Origin: an uncultured Oscillibacter sp.
Lineage (GTDB): Bacteria > Bacillota > Clostridia > Oscillospirales > Oscillospiraceae
Assembly: GCA_949959305.1 (NCBI GenBank)
Contig: CATLJA010000009.1
Coordinates: 1-44,017, forward strand
DNA length: 44,017 nt
Direction of reading: 5' to 3'
Shown here: piece by piece, positions 41,197-44,017 of the stretch
Layout: each line of letters opens with the position of its first letter
Position numbering within the stretch: position 1 is the first letter of the stretch
The notes under the pieces: model-generated
Database searches by the model: none
What the model was told of the DNA's origin: nothing
What the model saw: only the letters and a program-made list of their open reading frames with translations
Position numbers and translations under genes: made by a program

Positions 41197-41290
41197 CCCG
41201 CCGCCGCGCTTTCGCGGGAAGCTCCCGGGCGGGGCGGAAGTTTCCGGCGTTTTGTCTAAAAAGAGGCGGGGAAGTTTTCCGTTTGGGGGC

Positions 41291-41319
41291 TTGCATTCCC
41301 GCAGATTTTCCGGTACAAT
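41291..41319 (+). promoter_or_regulatory. Promoter of ssnA-ygfK
   Basis: TTGCAT (41291-41296), 17 bp, TACAAT (41314-41319). Transcription would start near 41326, leaving a leader of about 150 nt. Confidence 0.75.
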
Positions 41320-41340
41320 AAAATGCAATAAGCAAGGATA

Positions 41341-41443
41341 GATGGCTGCAACGGAGTGCCGCGCGCACGGGCCCGCACCTGTCTCTCCGTGCGGACCGAT
41401 AGGTGTTTCAAGTCCGGGTGGATTTGGGGCGCCTTTCTTTTTT
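41341..41443 (+). ncRNA. Candidate riboswitch/attenuator leader of ssnA, class not recognised
   Basis: Hairpin 1 is CGCACGG (41364-41370) with CCGTGCG (41387-41393). Hairpin 2 is GGAC (41393-41396) with GTCC (41412-41415). The loops are complementary over 7 nt: CACCTGT (41376-41382) with ATAGGTG (41399-41405, one wobble). Alternatively 41401-41415 pairs completely (five wobbles) with 41420-41434 around loop GGGT, followed by TTCTTTTTT (41435-41443): an intrinsic terminator. The terminator needs the AGGTG loop and the GTCC strand that the first fold uses, so the folds exclude each other. It resembles no riboswitch I can name; the conserved purine-riboswitch core is absent. Confidence 0.62.
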
Positions 41444-41476
41444 ACCCAAATTCCAATTTTAAGGAGGAGCTTCACT

Positions 41477-42820
41477 ATGATTTTACTGGCAAACGGTAGG
41501 CTCATTACCCGGGACCCCGCCGGCGCGGGCTATCTGCCCGACGGCGGCGTGGTTGCCGACGGCGGGAAAATCGTGGAGGTGGGAGCCACGGCGGACCTGA
41601 AGGCCAAGTACCCCCAGGCGGAGTTCGTGGACGCAAAAGGCGGAGTCATCATGCCCGGCCTTATCAACGCCCACACCCACATTTACTCCGCCCTGGCCCG
41701 GGGCCTCTCCATCAGCGGCTACGCCCCCACCAACTTTTACGAGGTGCTGGACGGCCAGTGGTGGTACATTGACCGCCACCTGGACCTGGCGGCCACCAGG
41801 GCCAGCGCCCAGGCCCTGGTGATCGACTCCATCAAGCAGGGCGTCACCACCATCTTCGACCACCACGCCTCCTTCTGCGAGATCCCCGGCTCCCTGGCGG
41901 AGATTGCCGGGGTGACCCGGGAGATGGGGCTCCGGGCGTGCCTCTGCTATGAGGTCAGCGACCGGGACGGGGAGGAGAAATCCCTCCAGTCCATCCAGGA
42001 GAACAAGGACTTCATCGACTACTGCGAGTCCTGCCCCAGCGATATGCTCAAGGCCATGTTCGGCGGCCACGCCCTGTTCACCATCTCCGACAAGACCTTT
42101 GAGCGGATGGCCGCCGCCAACAACGGCCGGGCGGGCTACCACATTCATGTGTCCGAGGGCATGAACGACGTGTACGACAGCCTCCAGAACTACGGCCGCC
42201 GCCCAATCCAGCGGCTCCAGGACCACGGGATTCTCGGCCCCAAGACCATCCTGGGCCACTGCATCCACGTGAATACGGCGGAAATGGATATCATCAAAGC
42301 CACGGACACCATGTGCGTCAACAACCCGGAGAGCAACATGGGCAACGCCGTGGGCTGCTCCCCGGTGCTCCAGCTCATAAAAAAGGGCGTCCTGGTGGGC
42401 CTGGGCACCGACGCCTACACCAACGACATGCTGGAGAGCATCAAGGCCGCGCTGACCATCCAGCGGCACAACGCCTGCCTCCCCGGCGTGGGCTGGTGCG
42501 AGGTGACGGACATGCTCTTTAAGAACAACGCCAAAATGGCGGCCCGGGCCGGGTTCCCGGAGCTGGGCGTTTTGAAGGCCGGAGCCGCGGCGGACGTGAT
42601 TGTCATGGACTACAAGCCCTTCACGCCGTTTTCCGACGCGAATATCGACGGCCACATGCTCTTCGGCATGACGGGCCGCCAGTGCCAGACCACCATGGTG
42701 AATGGCAAAATCCTGATGAAGGACCGCCAGCTCACCGAAATCGACGAGGAGGCCGTCAACGCGCAGATTCTGGAGGTTTCCAGGAAGCTGTGGGGCACGC
42801 TGAACCACTGCGAATACTGA
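41477..42820 (+). CDS. ssnA: Amidohydrolase SsnA (putative aminohydrolase)
   Basis: 447 residues of the amidohydrolase superfamily. MILLANGRLITRDP starts the small beta domain; MPGLINAHTHIYSALARG gives the HxH metal pair (about residues 63-65). YHIHVSEG and LGHCIHVN hold the two further histidines; LVGLGTDAYTND gives the catalytic Asp, and AARAGFPELGVLKAGAAADVIVMDYKPFTPF the C-terminal hallmark. SsnA lies in gene sets for selenium-dependent molybdenum hydroxylases and purine catabolism, next to ygfK, as here. Deamination or ring opening of a purine-like compound is inferred. AAGGAGGAGC precedes the ATG. A structured leader controls it. Confidence 0.93.
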   Translation: MILLANGRLITRDPAGAGYLPDGGVVADGGKIVEVGATADLKAKYPQAEFVDAKGGVIMPGLINAHTHIYSALARGLSISGYAPTNFYEVLDGQWWYIDRHLDLAATRASAQALVIDSIKQGVTTIFDHHASFCEIPGSLAEIAGVTREMGLRACLCYEVSDRDGEEKSLQSIQENKDFIDYCESCPSDMLKAMFGGHALFTISDKTFERMAAANNGRAGYHIHVSEGMNDVYDSLQNYGRRPIQRLQDHGILGPKTILGHCIHVNTAEMDIIKATDTMCVNNPESNMGNAVGCSPVLQLIKKGVLVGLGTDAYTNDMLESIKAALTIQRHNACLPGVGWCEVTDMLFKNNAKMAARAGFPELGVLKAGAAADVIVMDYKPFTPFSDANIDGHMLFGMTGRQCQTTMVNGKILMKDRQLTEIDEEAVNAQILEVSRKLWGTLNHCEY

Positions 42821-42848
42821 TTCTAAAACATACAGGAGGAACGAAACC

Positions 42849-44017
42849 ATGTCCGAGCTGATGACTCCCATCCCGTTCCGGGAACTGATGACCTGGATGA
42901 CCGCCGAGTACCAGAAGGAGGGCGCCGTTTTCGGCGTTCACAAGCCCTACCGGGCGGGCGTGAAGACCCTGCCCATCTTCGGCGAGAAAATCGAGACCCC
43001 CTTCGGCCCCGCCGCCGGGCCCAACACCCAGCTGGCCCAGAACATCATCGTCTCTTACTTTGCCGGGGCCCGGTTCTTTGAGCTGAAAACCGTCCAGAAG
43101 ATGGACGGCGCGGACCTGGCCGCCTGCATCAGCCGGCCCTGCATCCTGGCGGAGGACGAGTGCTACAACTGCGAATGGTCCACGGAGCTGTATGTCCAGC
43201 AGGCGTTTGAGGAATACGTGAAAGCCTGGTGCGCCTGCAAAATCATGGCGAAGGCCTACGGCCTGGGCGACCCCAACGCCTTTGTGTTCAACATGTCCGT
43301 GGGCTATGACCTGGCGGGCATCCAAGGCCCCAAGGTGGACAAATTCCTCACGGAAATGACGGACGCCTCCCGGGCCCCCATTTTCCAGGAGTGCGTGAAG
43401 GTCCTCAAGGAGTTCTTCCCCGGCGAGGCGGCGTTCATCGACTCCATCAGCCCCCGCGTCTCCGGCAGCGTCACCCTCTCCACCCTCCACGGCTGCCCGC
43501 CGGACGAAATTGAGCGCATCGCCAGCTACCTCATTGAGAAAAAGCGCCTCCACACCTTCGTCAAGTGCAACCCCACCATCCTGGGCTACGAAACCGCCCG
43601 CTCCATCCTGGACGGCATGGGCTACGGCTATATCGCCTTCGACGACCACCACTTCAAGGAGGACCTCCAGTACGAGGACGCGGTTCCCATGTTCCGCCGC
43701 CTCCAGGCCCTGGCGGACAAGTGCGGCGTGGAGTTCGGCCTGAAGCTCTCCAACACCTTCCCCGTGGACGTGAAGGCCGGGGAGCTCCCCAGCGGGGAGA
43801 TGTACATGGCGGGCAAGTCCCTCTTCCCCCTGACCACCGCCATGGCGGCCCGGATTTCCCGGGAGTTCGGCGGCCGCATGCGCATCAGCTACGCCGGCGG
43901 CGCGGACGCGCTGAACATCGGCAAGCTGTTTTCTCTCGGCATCTGGCCCATCACCATGGCCACCACCGAATTGAAGCCCGGCGGCTACCAGCGCTTCGTC
44001 CAGATCGGCGGCAAGCT
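42849..44017 (+). CDS. ygfK: Putative selenate reductase subunit YgfK, partial
   Basis: 389 residues are seen; the gene runs off the right end (full length about 1,000). MSELMTPIPFRELMTWMTAEY is the standard opening. IFGEKIETPFGPAAGPNTQLAQNIIVSYFAGARFFELKTVQ is a dihydroorotate dehydrogenase-like flavin barrel motif, and GFVKCNPT-like HTFVKCNPTILGYE and MRISYAGGADALNI follow. The iron-sulfur and FAD parts expected C-terminally are outside. YgfK is linked to selenium-dependent molybdenum hydroxylases; its reaction is not established. AGGAGGAACG lies before the ATG, 28 bp after ssnA, so the two form one operon. Confidence 0.92.
   Translation, partial: MSELMTPIPFRELMTWMTAEYQKEGAVFGVHKPYRAGVKTLPIFGEKIETPFGPAAGPNTQLAQNIIVSYFAGARFFELKTVQKMDGADLAACISRPCILAEDECYNCEWSTELYVQQAFEEYVKAWCACKIMAKAYGLGDPNAFVFNMSVGYDLAGIQGPKVDKFLTEMTDASRAPIFQECVKVLKEFFPGEAAFIDSISPRVSGSVTLSTLHGCPPDEIERIASYLIEKKRLHTFVKCNPTILGYETARSILDGMGYGYIAFDDHHFKEDLQYEDAVPMFRRLQALADKCGVEFGLKLSNTFPVDVKAGELPSGEMYMAGKSLFPLTTAMAARISREFGGRMRISYAGGADALNIGKLFSLGIWPITMATTELKPGGYQRFVQIGGK

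Noticed and set aside
41341..41443. Purine riboswitch, Moco RNA, THF or FMN riboswitch in the ssnA leader
   Set aside because: Conserved core blocks of these classes were not found by reading; only the general two-hairpin, kissing-loop shape resembles the purine class.

Overview
The window looks like chromosomal DNA of a high-GC, spore-forming, anaerobic gut Clostridia relative (Oscillospiraceae-like: Flavonifractor, Lawsonibacter or Intestinimonas type). The basis is GC-rich coding, strong AGGAGG ribosome sites, a GerQ-like spore coat protein, YlmH, XpaC, DUF896 and TmcAL family proteins, acetate kinase, and an ssnA-ygfK pair. The species is an inference.

Positions 1-3395 are the decayed right end of an integrated element. 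This part is less GC-rich than the rest. It holds two small accessory genes, pieces of two tandem large serine recombinases, the N-terminus of a tyrosine integrase on the other strand, a DUF6076-like gene, and the tail of another integrase. It ends at a 23-bp copy of a tRNA 3' end (3324-3346), followed by a strong terminator that was probably the tRNA's own. The left end lies outside the window.

Positions 3566-15065 are core genome: a cysteine desulfidase and a DAACS symporter; a YetF (DUF421)/DUF4363 pair; acetate kinase divergent from tmcAL; a DUF3298-type lipoprotein; an autoregulated XRE/membrane-protein pair; rplM-rpsI; and a gerQ-like coat gene.

Positions 15152-31788 are a 16.6-kb catabolic locus. 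A divergent LacI-type repressor with palindromic sites in both promoters faces one long operon: sulfatase, five-gene family-5 ABC importer, PHP hydrolase, DUF5054/GH38-like protein, D-lyxose/mannose isomerase-like cupin, a broken sulfatase, an intact sulfatase and a TIM-barrel sugar isomerase. I read it as uptake and breakdown of a sulfated, probably mannose-related glycan or glycoconjugate. This combination is one of the two main discoveries offered here.

Positions 31817-39559 hold a mostly minus-strand housekeeping block: XpaC, DUF896, a DUF4177-like protein, YlmH, an ABC exporter, a zinc-ribbon/Big2/SH3 membrane protein, uridine kinase and a Y-family polymerase.

Positions 39636-44017 hold an FMN riboswitch with ribU, an MntR/DtxR-type regulator, and an ssnA-ygfK operon (ygfK runs off the end). 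The ssnA leader is the other main discovery. A good promoter is followed by two adjacent hairpins whose loops are complementary over 7 nt, then by a 15-bp terminator that reuses one kissing loop and one stem strand. That is the architecture of a transcription-terminating riboswitch, of a class I cannot name.
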